DNA from: Lentinula raphanica
Lineage: Eukaryota > Basidiomycota > Agaricomycetes > Agaricales > Omphalotaceae
Direction of reading: 5' to 3'
Assembly (NCBI GenBank): GCA_027919835.1
Contig: JANVFP010000032.1
Location: 310,001 to 374,000 of the forward strand
Length of the DNA: 64,000 nucleotides
This document shows positions 1 to 11,645 of this stretch, in pieces. Position 1 is the first letter of the stretch; each line of letters begins with the position of its first letter. The position numbers and the translations under genes were made by a program. The notes beneath the pieces are model-generated. The model was not told the origin of the DNA, did no database searches, and saw nothing but the letters and a program-made list of their open reading frames with translations.

Positions 1-2511
1 TCATGAACAGCTCATGGAGGATGCCAAAGTCTTCGCAGAGACACACGGCTTGGAAGATCTCGTAGTAGAGTTCCAGAAGGGTGCCCTCGTCGCGCAGGAT
101 CCATCGCGATTTGAAGACTTGACACAGCTCGATGAGGAAGATAAGGCTGTTCTCAAACGAGAACTTACGCACAAATGGGATCAACCGTACATGTTGTACT
201 ACCTGGTCATTCTATGCTCTATGGCCGCGGCCGTTCAAGGGGTATGTGGTTCTCGATTCTCGGTCAACGTTCACAGTTCACTCAAGCTAATCCGCGTGTC
301 TATGAAGATGGATGAATCCGTTATCAATGGCGCCAATTTGTTCTTCGCACCTCAATTCGGCATCGACGTGAATGCGAATGGAAAAAACCAGTGGCTTCTA
401 GGACTTGTGAACTCGGCACCATATCTATGCTGTGCTGTCTTAGGTTGTTGGTTAACCGATCCGGTTTGTCTCTCGTCCGTTTCCTCGATTTATTCTGAAT
501 ATTCCCCTTGCAGCTCAACAGGTTCCTTGGACGTCGGGGGACTATATTTGTGACGGCGCTGTTCTCGTTCTTGACTTGCATATGGCAAGGTGTAACGAAT
601 TCATGGGAGCATCTCTTCGTTGCTCGTTTCGTGCTTGGCCTAGGTAGGTTGTCAGACACTGTACCGCCCATACGCATCTCATGACGATCTTTCTTTCACA
701 GGAATTGGACCCAAATCAAGGTATATCAACTGTCTTGGCTGGCCGTTGGAGTCTGCTTCTCACACAATATATTATAGCACAGTCCCTGTATATGCTGCTG
801 AATGTGCACCTCCCGCTATTCGTGGAGCTCTGGTGATGATGTGGCAGACCTGGACCGCTTTCGGTATCATGATTGGGACCGTCATGGACCTTGCTTTTTT
901 CAAAGTCCCAGACCCACCACACATCACTGGATTGAACTGGCGTCTGATGTTGGGTAGCGTAAGTGCATGCTATGCGCCTGTACCCTTGATTCTTAGTATT
1001 CGATAGGCCGGAATTCCCGCACTGTTTATCTGTCTTCAGGTGTTTTTCTGTCCAGAAAGTGAGTTTTACCAATTCCTTATTTACTCTTATCGTTTATCGG
1101 ATTTCTAGGTCCCCGTTGTGCGTTGCTGAATATGGTAGCTTCAATGCTTTCGTATATCTGATGTTTGCTTTCTAGGGTATTATTCAAAAGGTCGTTATCG
1201 TGAGGCTTATAACTCTCTTGCGCGCCTGCGACGTCACCCCATTCAAGCTGCTCGAGATCTATACTGTAAGCTTTTTCCAGTGGCAGTCATACCAACGTGA
1301 ACTCATGTTCTCATGTTAAAGACATTCATGTTCTCCTCGAGGCCGAGAAGGGCATCATGCTCAATCGCAACCGATTCTTGGAACTTTTCACCGTTCCCAG
1401 AAACCGCAGGGCGACCTTGGCTTCGTTTATCGTGATGTTCATGTAAGCCGGGAAAGTTCGCAAACCCTATACAGGCCTTGTTTAACTCATTGCTTTACTC
1501 TTTCATCATGAATCAGGCAACAGTTCTGCGGCATCAACGCTATCGCATATTATTCCAGTAATATCTTTTCGCAGGCCAACTTCACCAACTTCCAAGCTCT
1601 CCTGGCATCATGGGGATTCGGCATGATCAACTGGATATTCGCATTCCCTGCCATCTGGACGATCGATACGTTTGGGCGTCGAAATCTTCTGTTGACCACG
1701 TTCCCGTTAATGTCCATCTTCCTGTTGCTCGCTGGATTTGCTTTGTACGTCCTCTTGGGTTTTGTGTTGCGCTGCAGTTCATTCTGACAACCTATGATAT
1801 AGTTGGATACCGGACCAAAAAGCCCAAGTCGGAGTCGTCGCTCTTGGGATCTATCTGTTCTCGATGGCTTACAGTCCTGGAGAAGGTCCTGTGCCGTTTA
1901 CAGTAAGTATATTGACCATGTTTACACGATTGTGACTGATGAGTTTTTTTAGTACTCTGCCGAAGCGTTCCCATTGTATGTACGTGACATTGGAATGAGT
2001 TTTGCTACAGCGGTTTTATGGTTCTTGTGAGTATCTTCCTCATTTTTACTGGCCCTACGTTGATTGCTCGTCTGTACAGCAACTTCATCATCGCTTTGAC
2101 CTTCCCTCGGTTGATCGGAGCTTTCCAACCCCAAGGTTCGTTTTTTTTCGATAGGCACAGTGAATCAATCTGACGCAAATGTTCCAGGTGCTTTTGGATG
2201 GTTTGCGGCATGGAAGTAAGCCCAATACAGCTTTTCCAAAGGCCACATAGACTGATCGTCTTTCTAGTGTCGTTGGCTTTGTGGCGATCTTGCTTTTCGT
2301 ACCCGAAACGAAAGCTCTCAGTTTGGAAGAGCTTGATCAAGTCTTCAGTGTGCCATCCCACACGCACGCTGCTTATCAACTCAAGGCTCTTCCTCACAAC
2401 ATCAAGAAGTACATCTTCAGGATGAATGTACCAGACATTCCACCTCTGTACGAACACGAAGGTGTCATTGGGGAGAAAACTTATGCGGCTGGAGGCATGG
2501 GCCATGCATGA
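1..2511 (+). CDS. MFS sugar/polyol transporter (5' partial)
   Basis: Membrane transporter of the major facilitator superfamily, sugar-porter branch, importing a hexose, polyol or related substrate by proton symport (family knowledge; substrate not readable). The first in-window codons are already in frame ([11 protein letters not shown]), so the true start is probably just left of the window. After removal of several introns of about 50-60 nt the product shows the usual sugar-porter landmarks: a loop with FLGRRGTIF after TM2, [32 protein letters not shown], a central DTFGRRN loop, and [16 protein letters not shown] near the end. These are the conserved GRR, PESPR-type and PETK motifs, and about twelve hydrophobic spans are present. 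The N-terminus is a long hydrophilic cytosolic stretch. It ends with GGMGHA and a stop. The next gene follows about 215 bp downstream on the same strand. Confidence 0.9.
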
Positions 2512-2727
2512 TATAATGAATTCAACACATATAATCTGTAATTGTTATAATTTATGTATCTACTTTTCAAGATGTACCGTACGAACTTGATTTGTGCTTG
2601 GTAAGTACTCTGTATGCTCAACAAGACAATGTAGTTTCTGCACTGCCACCGTGAAGTCTGAATTCATTTGATCGCGATGAACTTCGATTGTAAACCCGAA
2701 CGCTGTTAAACTTGTTCCACAACTTCC

Positions 2728-4180
2728 ATGACACAAACTACTCTCCTTCAGTATGAGGCACCTTGTTGGTCATCCAAAACCTCAATCTTCGCACTGTACT
2801 GACTAGGATGTAGGGCCTGTCTATGCAATGGACTGGTGCAAGACTTCTTCGCCAAAGGAACAGATGCGACCCAGATCCTCTTTTCGTCTCGGCATCGGTT
2901 CTTTCTTGGAGAACTTCTCAAATCGCATCGCAATAGTTGGCTTGGATGACGAACGCATCCTGATTGAAGATGAATACAGCGACTATCCCGATTTTGTCAC
3001 TTTATGTGATGCTCCTCATGGCTATCCGGTAACCAGCCTTCAATGGCAGCCCGCGAGCGCAACATCCTACCAATGGTCACAAAAGTCACCGACCACAGAG
3101 TTAATGGCTACGACAGGAGACGCGTTGAGGCTATGGGAATATTCTGCGGACGCACAACCTGCGATGTCCAATTTCGTTGGGAGGACACCTAGTTCGAGTG
3201 GACACAGTTTGAGCCTGAAGACTGCATTGTCGGGGGTGCGTTTTGTTCAGTTGATCCATCAAGTTGCGTCCTCATGTGTTGGACTAGCAATCTAAAGTAC
3301 AGAACAATAGCAATGGCGCGCCATTGACCAACTTTTCATGGAATGAGAAAGCACCCAGTTTGATTGTCACGTCGTCTATAGACACGACGTGTACAGTGTG
3401 GAATATCGACACATCCGCTGCAGTCACTCAGCTCATTGCTCACGATCGCGAAGTATACGATGTGGCTTGGCTTCCAGGATCCACAGATATCTTTGTATCT
3501 GTCGGTGCTGATGGAAGTCTGCGTGCCTTTGATTTACGAAGTTTAGAACATTCAACGATCCTGTACGAAACCCCTGCTCCCAAAAACGTGCCACCTCCGT
3601 CTGCTTCTCCATCAACGTCTGCTCGTCCGCCTACTTCACCCCTTCTTCGTATCGCCTTCAACCCATCAGATAGCAATTACATGGCGACCTTCCACATGGA
3701 CGGATCTGAAATTCAGATTCTAGATATGCGTAGTCCGGGTCAACCTGTGCTTGAGCTGAAAGGGCACCATGGCCAAATCAACGCGGTTGGATGGGGATCT
3801 AGCGACCAACCATTATTGGCAACCGCTGGTGAGTCACCATGCTTCTTGTGATGATTTCTCTCGCTGATCGATGGATTAACTAAAATGAAGGTGATGATTG
3901 CCAGTTGTTATTATGGGACCTTGCCAATCATACAGCAGTTTCTGCGAGCATGAACGCAAATTCCCCTAGAAGCGCCAGCTCTCGCCTGAACTCGCCCAGA
4001 CCAGACGTGAAGAAAAAATACGTGAACGAGCCAGCATTCGCTTATACAGCTCCAAGTCAGATAACCAATCTGGCATGGTCGCCACTCATCCAAGGCTTGA
4101 CTCTGACCACAGGACAGTCTACTGCAGGAGAGTGGGTGGCTATCGCTTGTGGTAAGTCTGTGAAGGCCTTGAAGGTGTGA
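2728..4180 (+). CDS. WD40 protein, DCAF7/WDR68 (HAN11/TTG1) type
   Basis: Ortholog of DCAF7/WDR68, a WD40 scaffold that in animals binds DYRK/HIPK kinases and DDB1-CUL4 ligases. The start at 2728 (MTQTTLLQYEAP) is chosen because an intron at 2765-2813 joins it to WPVYAMDWCKTSS, matching the family's YEAPW-VYAMNWS opening. Further introns lie at 3236-3302 and near 3831-3890. Diagnostic blocks are SSIDTTCTVWNIDT, TQLIAHDREVYDVAWLPG, FVSVGADGSLRAFDLRSLEHS and the C-terminal WVAIACGKSVKALKV. These give the seven-bladed propeller of the family. A Pro/Ser/Thr-rich insert (PPPSASPSTSARPPTSP) lies between two blades and is not part of the vertebrate protein. Length is close to the family's usual 340-400 residues. 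Identification is firm; the role in fungi is not shown by the sequence. Confidence 0.9.
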
Positions 4181-4655
4181 TTTCTCTCGGCGTCGGGACT
4201 ATCAAGGGACTAGGTCATCGTGATCACTGCCTCGTTATACATACACATGTATTGAGCTTATCTGCTTTGCATCCCGCATGCTCAAACTCCATACTTGTCG
4301 GTCTATGCTGTGTACGTTCGAGCTCGTGGGGCCCACCACGACGGCGGTGCATCAGGGTGCGTCGAGGTTTTATGAAAGTTCATATGCATGTACATCGTTA
4401 TCTTCACAACTCTGAGGGATATTAGGGGATATTATAGCAATATTTGCGCGATAATCAAAACACCGAGGCTTCCCGTCGAAAGCAGGGAGTTGAATTGCTA
4501 CTTATCTCCCTTACGGCACCAAGTCCATGTGCACCCAGCTTCTAACTTCCGAGCTTTCATAGGGATTCGAAATACTTAAAGAGGTTATTCAATATGTGCG
4601 CTCCTTAGAAATCTCTTCTCAATCCAACCCCCCATTGTGTCGGGCAACCTCGAGT

Positions 4656-7041
4656 ATGGATCAACACGGCGACTATGAAGCTCAGCAGCAGGGAATGGTC
4701 ACACGCAAGACCTCTCAGTCTTCAGCTTCCATAGACAAACAGACTGAGAAGGATATTGGTTCCGATCCTGTGCTGAAGGTCGAGGAGCCTGACGAGGAAG
4801 TTTCTCGCAGTACTCTCCTCTACCAGAGGTATCGACCTTTCATCTTGGCTGCAGTAGCTGCGGTCATCATCGGATGGTGGATCAGTGCGACGGTTCTGAA
4901 GGCAACAAGGCATCGGTGGTACGTCTCGGATCATCTGTCGAGCATACATTGAATTCTGACTCTGATTCAGGATTGTACAAACTCTCTTTGCTTGGTTTTT
5001 CGTCCTGTGAGTGTATCCAATACTACACAAAGTCGATACCCGTTTGATCTAGAGGCTCTAGCGTTATAGCTTTCCGTTTCATACCCAACTCTGTCGTCTC
5101 CAAGCCTGTGGGTGCTGTCTGGGAGGCTTGTGTCCAAGAACCGTTTTTCAAATTGCCTTATTACACTCGATTGACGTTGGGCTGGTTATGCTTGCTCGCC
5201 ATTGTATTCGGTTCTGCTTTTGGTTTTCCTCTCAAAGAGGTTAGTATCATCAGTGTCTCCGCTGACATCTGGCGTTTGAAGCTGATTGCACGTTACAGAA
5301 CACTAACTATGGTGATCGTGCCATTTCGGTACTTGGACTGTTCGTCTTCCAATGTTGTTTCTGGCTTTCGTCGAAATTTAGAAGTCAAATCCCCTGGTAA
5401 GACGTTTTATCCCTTTGCATTGAAGTAGCCTGGATGTCTAAACGTTTAAAAGGCCTACCGTGATCGTTGGCCTGTTTCTTCAACAAGTAGTTGCACTTTT
5501 CGTGCTCAAAACTGGCGCTGGCTTCTCCATCTTCCAATGGATCGCTACCCTCGCCTCGGATTTCCTAGCACAATCGAAAGCCGGAGCGACGTTCTTCTTC
5601 GACGCTGACACGGTCTCCAAGAATTGGTTCTTTGTGAATACTGTAAGTTCATTCTCTTTTCTGCTCGCCCCACTTTGATATTGAAACCTTACTTTAGCTA
5701 GCTGCTATCATCTTCTTCATCGCGTTCGTGCAAATGCTTTACTACCTTGGAGTAATGCAATGGCTCCTCGGAAAATTGTTCGTAGACCTTTGTTTTCTCC
5801 TACATCCGATGCTCATACTCTATACTTCGCAGTGCTTGGTTGTTCTTCAAGCTCCTCAATGTTTCCGGTGCAGAAGCTGTTGTCGCTGCCGCTTCCCCTT
5901 GGATCGGCCAGGGAGAATCAGCTTGCCTTGTGCGTCCTTACGTCGATTGTATGTGAACTTTTTAGTCTGTTATCTTCATCGATTACTGAATCCATATTAA
6001 TAGTAATGACTGAATCCGAACTGCGTGAGTCTCCTTCGACCTCCTATCCATACTTAGTTTGACTTTTTCTATTGTACAGATCTAACCATGACCTCCGGTT
6101 TCGCGTGTATTTCTGGCTCTGTGATGGCCGCCTACATCAACTTGGGAGTCCCTGCAGATAACATCGTGACCAGTTCCGTCATGAGCATTCCTGCATCGAT
6201 TGCCATTAGTAAAATGCGCCTTCCCGAAACCGACGAACCGGTGACTCGTGGTCGTGTCGTTGTGGACCGAGGGGCAGCCGAAAAGTATCCCCCAGTAAGT
6301 AACATTGAAAATTGCACGAGAGGTTTCGCTGACTGTCTTATATAGGCCAATGCACTTCATGCCTTCAGTAAAGGTGCTGTTTTTGGTCTAGTCGTTGCTG
6401 GTCAAATCCTGTACGTCTCTGAGCTCTCTGAGGCTCAATCTTGACACTCAGTCACCGATCCATTATAGGACGAATGTCTTGACTGTTCTCTCTCTCGTCG
6501 CTGCGTATGTTTCTCAACCTTCTTTAGTATGCGTCCTGGCTGATCAGTGAATGCATTCCTATAGCATCAATGGCTTGCTTACTTGGATCGGTCGTGGGTT
6601 TGGCATTCACGCATTGACCATGCAGCTCGTCCTTGGATACGTGTTTTATCCAATAGCTTTCTTCCTTGGTGTACCCCGGAACGAGATTCTCCGTGTTTCC
6701 CAGATTCTTGCCACAAAACTCATCGAGAACGAGTTCGCTGCGTACACAGAGCTCATCGCTCTCCAGGGCTCCTCAGATGCTCTCTCACAGCGTGGCTTCA
6801 CTATTGCTACATATGCCCTCTGTGGGTTCGCCAATCTCGGCTCTCTTGGTATACAGATTGGTGTGCTCAGCGCCATGGCACCCACAAGAGCTAAGATTAT
6901 ATCTCGGATCGCGTTCTCGGCGATGATATGTGGATTTATTTCTACTTTACAAACTGCAGGAATTGCGTGAGTAACAAAAGTTCTTGTGCCATTCTAATCA
7001 TTTGAACTCAATGCCTATTTTTCAGAGGAATGCTCGTATGA
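4656..7041 (+). CDS. Concentrative nucleoside transporter (CNT family)
   Basis: Plasma-membrane Na+/H+-coupled nucleoside transporter of the CNT/NupC family, used for purine and pyrimidine nucleoside uptake. The ATG at 4656 starts [13 protein letters not shown], a soluble N-terminus of about 60 residues before the first membrane span ([14 protein letters not shown]). The product is spread over many exons. Family blocks are [61 protein letters not shown] and [18 protein letters not shown], the last two being the core substrate/ion-binding helices. The last exon is tiny: an intron follows GIA and the coding end is GMLV with a stop at 7039-7041. No break is seen. About 475 bp separate it from the WD40 gene, and the TA-flanked repeat element begins about 145 bp after its stop. 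Confidence 0.9.
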
Positions 7042-7186
7042 TTGTCATTGATACTGTGTATCTTGTTTGACCCAGATCGACGTTATCTCTGGCAGGACTC
7101 TAATGAAAATGGGGAAAGCGAGCGTCAAAGAAAAGCATAAATTTTACGTAGAGTAAAGAATAGTTTGAGTAATTATTTATGCATTA

Positions 7187-7945
7187 CTGTACCTCTCTGT
7201 AGGGAGGCAACGGTCACGGTCACGGAGGCCTTGTTGCGTCGCCAGAATACCGTGACATCACGGCAAATTTCGGGCCAGTTGCCAGAGGACCCCTGATAAT
7301 ACTGTGAGAGGATAAGTTCCCAAAGGGCCAAATTTGAGGTAAATTTTTGAGATATGTACGATGCAAAGGGCCAAATTTGGACCAAATTTGACTCAAATCT
7401 GCGGTGCACTGAAGGGCCAAATTTGACAGACCTGCTGAACCTCTATTGCAAAAGGGCCAAATTATCCAGCTGTTCAAACACTAATATTTTTTTGGGTTAG
7501 CTCTGCCATGGTTTACCCTTCTTGAGCATTTGTGTGGTGAGTGCATGTTATACACTTGGGAAAAATTGTGTTTTGGAAACTTCGGGACCTCTCAAAAGCC
7601 TGGGAGTACTTCAAAATTTTTTCATAGGAACGATACAAAAAGGGCCAAATTTGGACTCAAATTTTGAGGTCCCATGAAAAGGGCCAATTTGGGCCAATTT
7701 TGCGTCTGGGAAAAAGGGCCAAAAATGGGTATCCTCGGCACTGAACCTCTAACCGTATTATCAGGGGTCCTGTTGCCAGTTGTGGACCGTGACAGGTCCA
7801 AAATTTTTCGAAAGCACTCGAAATTTTGCCAAAATTTGCCGGTGGGTTGCCAAATTTAGCCCCTGTCACGGTAAAATTTGGTCTGGTTGCCAAAAAAGTT
7901 CCGTGACGGGTCACGTGACGGTTGCCTCCCTACAGAGAGGTACAG
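7187..7945. mobile_element. Non-autonomous TA-flanked inverted-repeat element (MITE/foldback)
   Basis: Both ends read CTGTACCTCTCTGTAGGGAGG inward from opposite strands and the match continues to about 32 bases with one mismatch. The ends are flanked by TA (7185-7186 and 7946-7947), as expected for a Tc1/mariner-type target duplication. A second inverted block lies inside: a segment at about 7270-7311 (centred on ACCCCTGATAATAC) pairs with one at about 7743-7790. The middle carries seven scattered copies of a GGGCCAAATTT-like motif and many further AAATTTG words. No coding capacity for a transposase is visible. The element sits in the intergenic space downstream of the nucleoside transporter. 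Confidence 0.8.
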
Positions 7946-9879
7946 TATGGCTAGGTTTGGTGATGAGAATGACGACTTTCATCGAGTAATAGCGAATCTA
8001 GCCTGATTTCAATGATCGGTGTAGGACAAGTTAAGGCCTGGCTATAGACGAGAGGATTAGTATAAGTATCTTGATGGGGGTTTGGCTGGGGGCTTGACCC
8101 CGCACGGGTGAAAGAACCATGTGCAAGCGCCGGAGCATCCAGTTCACCATGTGTACGCTAAGTATAATATATACCCAGGCTGGGAGGGTGGGCAAAGTCG
8201 GACGGGAGAAGTATGCGTTCTGAGCGATGAGAGATGGAAGTGAAGAGATGGGCGCCTAAACGAGTCTCTCCTTGCTTATCTTATCTCGAAGCTCTAACTT
8301 ATATACCTCAAAGTGTTCAAGCTCAAGAGGTATATAAGTACAAGCTTGATACCCGTGACTTCGTCACGCCAGTACGCAAATGCTTTATCCCAGGCACCTG
8401 TACATTTAACTGTCAGTTTGAGGCAAAGTCATATTTAATACAATTACTCAACTCTCCAGTCTCAGCTCATAGTTTGTTGCCCTTCAATCCAATTTCCCAG
8501 CACCTAATTTCTATTCCTTCAACTTCCTTGACTCTCAATCTCCCCCTGATTTTTCTGCTTCTGATTTCACTTCCCCAGTTTATTCTGACACCCAATTCAT
8601 TATTTTATAACTCCCAGTTTTCCAAAATCAATTCTATATGACATGTGCATATAATGTGGGTATGCTCAACTCCAATGATGTCCATTATCCTTCACTCTGT
8701 TTGAGATCAAGTAGCCTTAGTTAAGGGTCTGGGGTTTCACAGTCTAATTACATTCAACAAATACTGAATTAATCAATTATCTATTAATTTCTCTTCCCAT
8801 TGATGACACTTGTATGGTAATTGGTTTCTTGATTGACCACATTTTTGAATTTTTATTTCATTAGCAATTGTGTTTTAAACTTTTACTTTTTATGATATTT
8901 TTAATCTCAACTTCCAACTTCCTCATTGTCTCCAATAACTATCACTCTTTGAAAAGACTATAAAGATCTTATGATTTATTTGTTAAAACTTGAGAAATAA
9001 AAAATATCCCAGTGCCAGAATTAGAATGGCAAACAACCTGAAATTCTTGCACTCAAATATCTATCATTCTTGCACTCAAATATCTTTGATTCTTTTTGGC
9101 TCTCAAGTAAAAACAGAAACTTGCAGTGATAAATTTCTGATCTCTCTGAGCAGTAAGCAGTAAGTAGGATATGCATTCTGATTTATACAAACTTTTCTCA
9201 ATCCAGAAAATAAATACACAAATGGAAAGATTGCTCATAAAAAGTTCAAAATTACCAAATCATGGAGTTCAAGCAGTAAAAAATGAAGCCAGAAGGAATA
9301 TGTTTATAATGGAAAATTTGAGTTTCATTGAATCTTGAGCCTCCTTGCTACAGTGTGCTGCAATTGGATTGAAAGAGAAGAGCTCAAGAAATGTTAATGA
9401 ACACTGATGGCAGTGAGAATTTAGAAATGAGCAGTGAGCAAGAAGAAAAGCGCCCAAAATGATTTGTAATGATTTGTAATTATTAAGTAAGCTTCTGGGA
9501 TTAAGCGCGCCCAGAGGTTTTATAATATAGGATTGTCTGCCTTCCAGAGACTATATAAACCTCAAACTCCCTTGGGCCTCTTGTATCAGCACGCACTTCC
9601 ATCACCTAACATCGCCTCCTGCTCGATCCACTGGCAGTTTCACAAAAACCTACAAAAACACTTTGCTTGGCACTTTATCTCATACTACGGAGGAAAATCT
9701 GCTGCCAGTGGTCAACTCGTCTTCTTCGACTCGTCTCAGTCACCCAAGGTGTGTGCATTAAGCACTTGCTCGTACTAGTGTATGTGCGATTTTGTGTATT
9801 CTCTAACTTTTTCACCAAGCCTACCAGAAAGTCGCATCACTCGGACCCTTTGCTACCTCATCAAGCTCATTCCCTCATC
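7946..9879. other. Intergenic block, CpG-poor and AT-rich, no supported gene
   Basis: I find no convincing gene here. A 135-residue open frame at 8234-8641 is low-complexity (Leu/Ser/Pro/Asn) and I do not call it. A perfect 13-base inverted repeat (ACTTATATACCTC, 8297-8309, and its complement, 8327-8339) has a 17-base loop. From about 8400 to 9480 CpG is almost absent although the flanking genes are rich in it. A 23-base near-duplication (ATTCTTGCACTCAAATATCT core) sits at about 9043-9088. The stretch from about 9530 is probably the promoter and 5' leader of the next gene. Confidence 0.5.
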
Positions 9880-10979
9880 ATGCCGCCGAAGCTTGCTCGT
9901 ATCTTGTTCTACTGGGCCGCACCATTCTTCTTCATCCAACTTTTGCTCATTGGTACGCTGAGCAGTTCGACGGTCATGGCCCACCGGGTGACTTCATCCC
10001 CGGCTCGAGTTGACCATGATCACGCTCAGACTGACTCGTCGTCTTTCATGCCACAGAGTGAGTCAGTTTGTTAGATGACATTCGATTCTGTTTGCTAATA
10101 AACTCTATTCGCGACACCCTACTATGTAGTTCGTCGTGTCGAATTCGTGTACAATAATACTCTTTCCTGGGGGATCGTGGTTGATAGGAAGACAATACGT
10201 TGGTACACCATAAACCCCGAACTCCCTTTCTCCGTACGGAAACTGGAAGTCTATTATGAGGGCCATGTCAGTGGTGAAGTCAGAGATTTTGGATTTAGAA
10301 CATCAGCATCCCTAGGAAAGTTCTACAAAGAGCTGAAAGCCATTGATGAGACCGTACTGAATAGTGTGGATCCAGTCGGTACTGTAATCGAAGAGATGAA
10401 GGAAATGGGGTTTGTCTATGCAAACGATTGGATTAAAGCTGTTGACGGTTTGGAGAACTGGACTGAGGAAACCCAAATTAAGGCATTGGAGGTATTGGAA
10501 AGCCTGCCCAGTGAACGTGAGTTTATCTTTTTGTTGAATCAGATCTACATTGGCAATGATGGCTTCTATTCCCATCACTAGCTTTTCGCGTCGAATTCGT
10601 GTATAGGTCTCATCTCAAGGATCATTCCTGGGGAATTGTAATCGACAGGAAGGAAGCCATCTGGTATAAGATGGATCCGCGGCCTCCAACACACTTCTAC
10701 CCAATTTCATCGGTCAAGTATGAGAGTGTCGAGGGTGAGGTGTTGAAGGATTTCGGATTTAGGACAACGGAATCTGTGTATTCTTGCATGCACAGTTTGA
10801 TCGTATTCCATCGTCGACCCCGGCGTCGCAATGAGTTTATGCTAGAAGCTGGGGTTAGAGAAATGGGTTCTCATGGCTACTTCCTTGCGGAGGAAAGTTG
10901 GGACAAAGCTGTTGGCGAGTTGAAGGAGTGGCACGAGATGACAATGAAGGTGGCAGAGGAGAAACTTGGATGGTTCTGA
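9880..10979 (+). CDS. Putative secreted or membrane-anchored protein with two tandem repeat domains
   Basis: I do not recognise this family. The ATG at 9880 opens MPPKLARILFYWAAPFFF, followed by LLLIGTLSSSTVMA, a strong signal peptide or anchor. Introns at 10058-10129 and 10517-10581 are both phase 1. Exons 2 and 3 then encode two copies of one domain. Copy 1 begins RVEFVYNNTLSWGIVVDRK and copy 2 RVEFVYRSHLKDHSWGIVIDRK; both continue with a WY motif, GEV-DFGFRT, a helix, and W-KAV--L--W near the end. The total is about 320 residues and it ends KLGWF. The exon-domain match and the repeated RVEFVY at each exon start show an exon duplication. Function is unknown; a small secreted (effector-like) or cell-surface protein is possible but not shown. 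Confidence 0.7.
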
Positions 10980-11645
10980 TTTGTGGCCAAGTTTTTGCAT
11001 ACACCACAAGAGACTCGGAGGGCTCGGGTCTCAAGTCTGGGGAACTTCATAAACGAGGTATTGTGGTTCTGTACAAGATATCAATGACATAGACTGCAAG
11101 ATAAATTATTCATTCTCCAGCAGTGTACCATCTATTAGTCTTCTTAGTCAGACTTGTAAATAGCTTGAGCACTTTGCAAGACATTTGTTGCACTCAATCT
11201 AGACTGTCTCCACCTCAGATGTCATAGTGCATGAGGCATACTTCAGTGTGTACAGCATAAGATGACAAGCGTGTGGGTGCGAGAGAAAGAGAGAGAGAGG
11301 ACTAGAAAGCCAATAAAGCAATTGTAGTGAGTTCGTTTACTGTTTGTTTACTGTGTAACGCCGTTTGCCGATGTTCCGATAGTATTAGATAAGACAGATT
11401 AGGCGCCGAGTATATAAGTAGCCCAGCTGAGTTCATTTGAATTTTGAAATACGCTATTCCTGTTAGCGCGAGTGACTCTCAATCTTCGTGTGCTTGTCAC
11501 AGAAATCCTCCTGTAAAGCCAGGTAAAGCCTACCCTGGCAAAGCTGAACGGTTGGCTACCAGGCTGTGTAAAACCCTTAGCATCCTACAGTTCGTCTTTA
11601 GACCACCAACACCCTACATCCACGTTTCCTTCCAAGCTTTCATTC
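10980..11645 (+). promoter_or_regulatory. Intergenic region and 5' leader upstream of PPT1
   Basis: No gene is supported. A GA-rich simple repeat (GAGAGAAAGAGAGAGAGAGG) lies near 11280-11300. The sequence TATATAAG near 11411 is a TATA-like element about 230 bp before the thioesterase ATG. Open frames here are short and in several frames. Confidence 0.4.

Noticed and set aside
8020..8404. Possible solo LTR: the segment begins TGTAGG and ends TGTACA
   Set aside because: The TG...CA ends fit an LTR, but the flanks (ATCGG and TTTAA) are not duplicated and there is no primer-binding site or polypurine tract beside it.
8234..8641. 135-residue open frame on the plus strand
   Set aside because: Low-complexity composition, no family match that I recognise, and a position inside an AT-rich repeat-like region.
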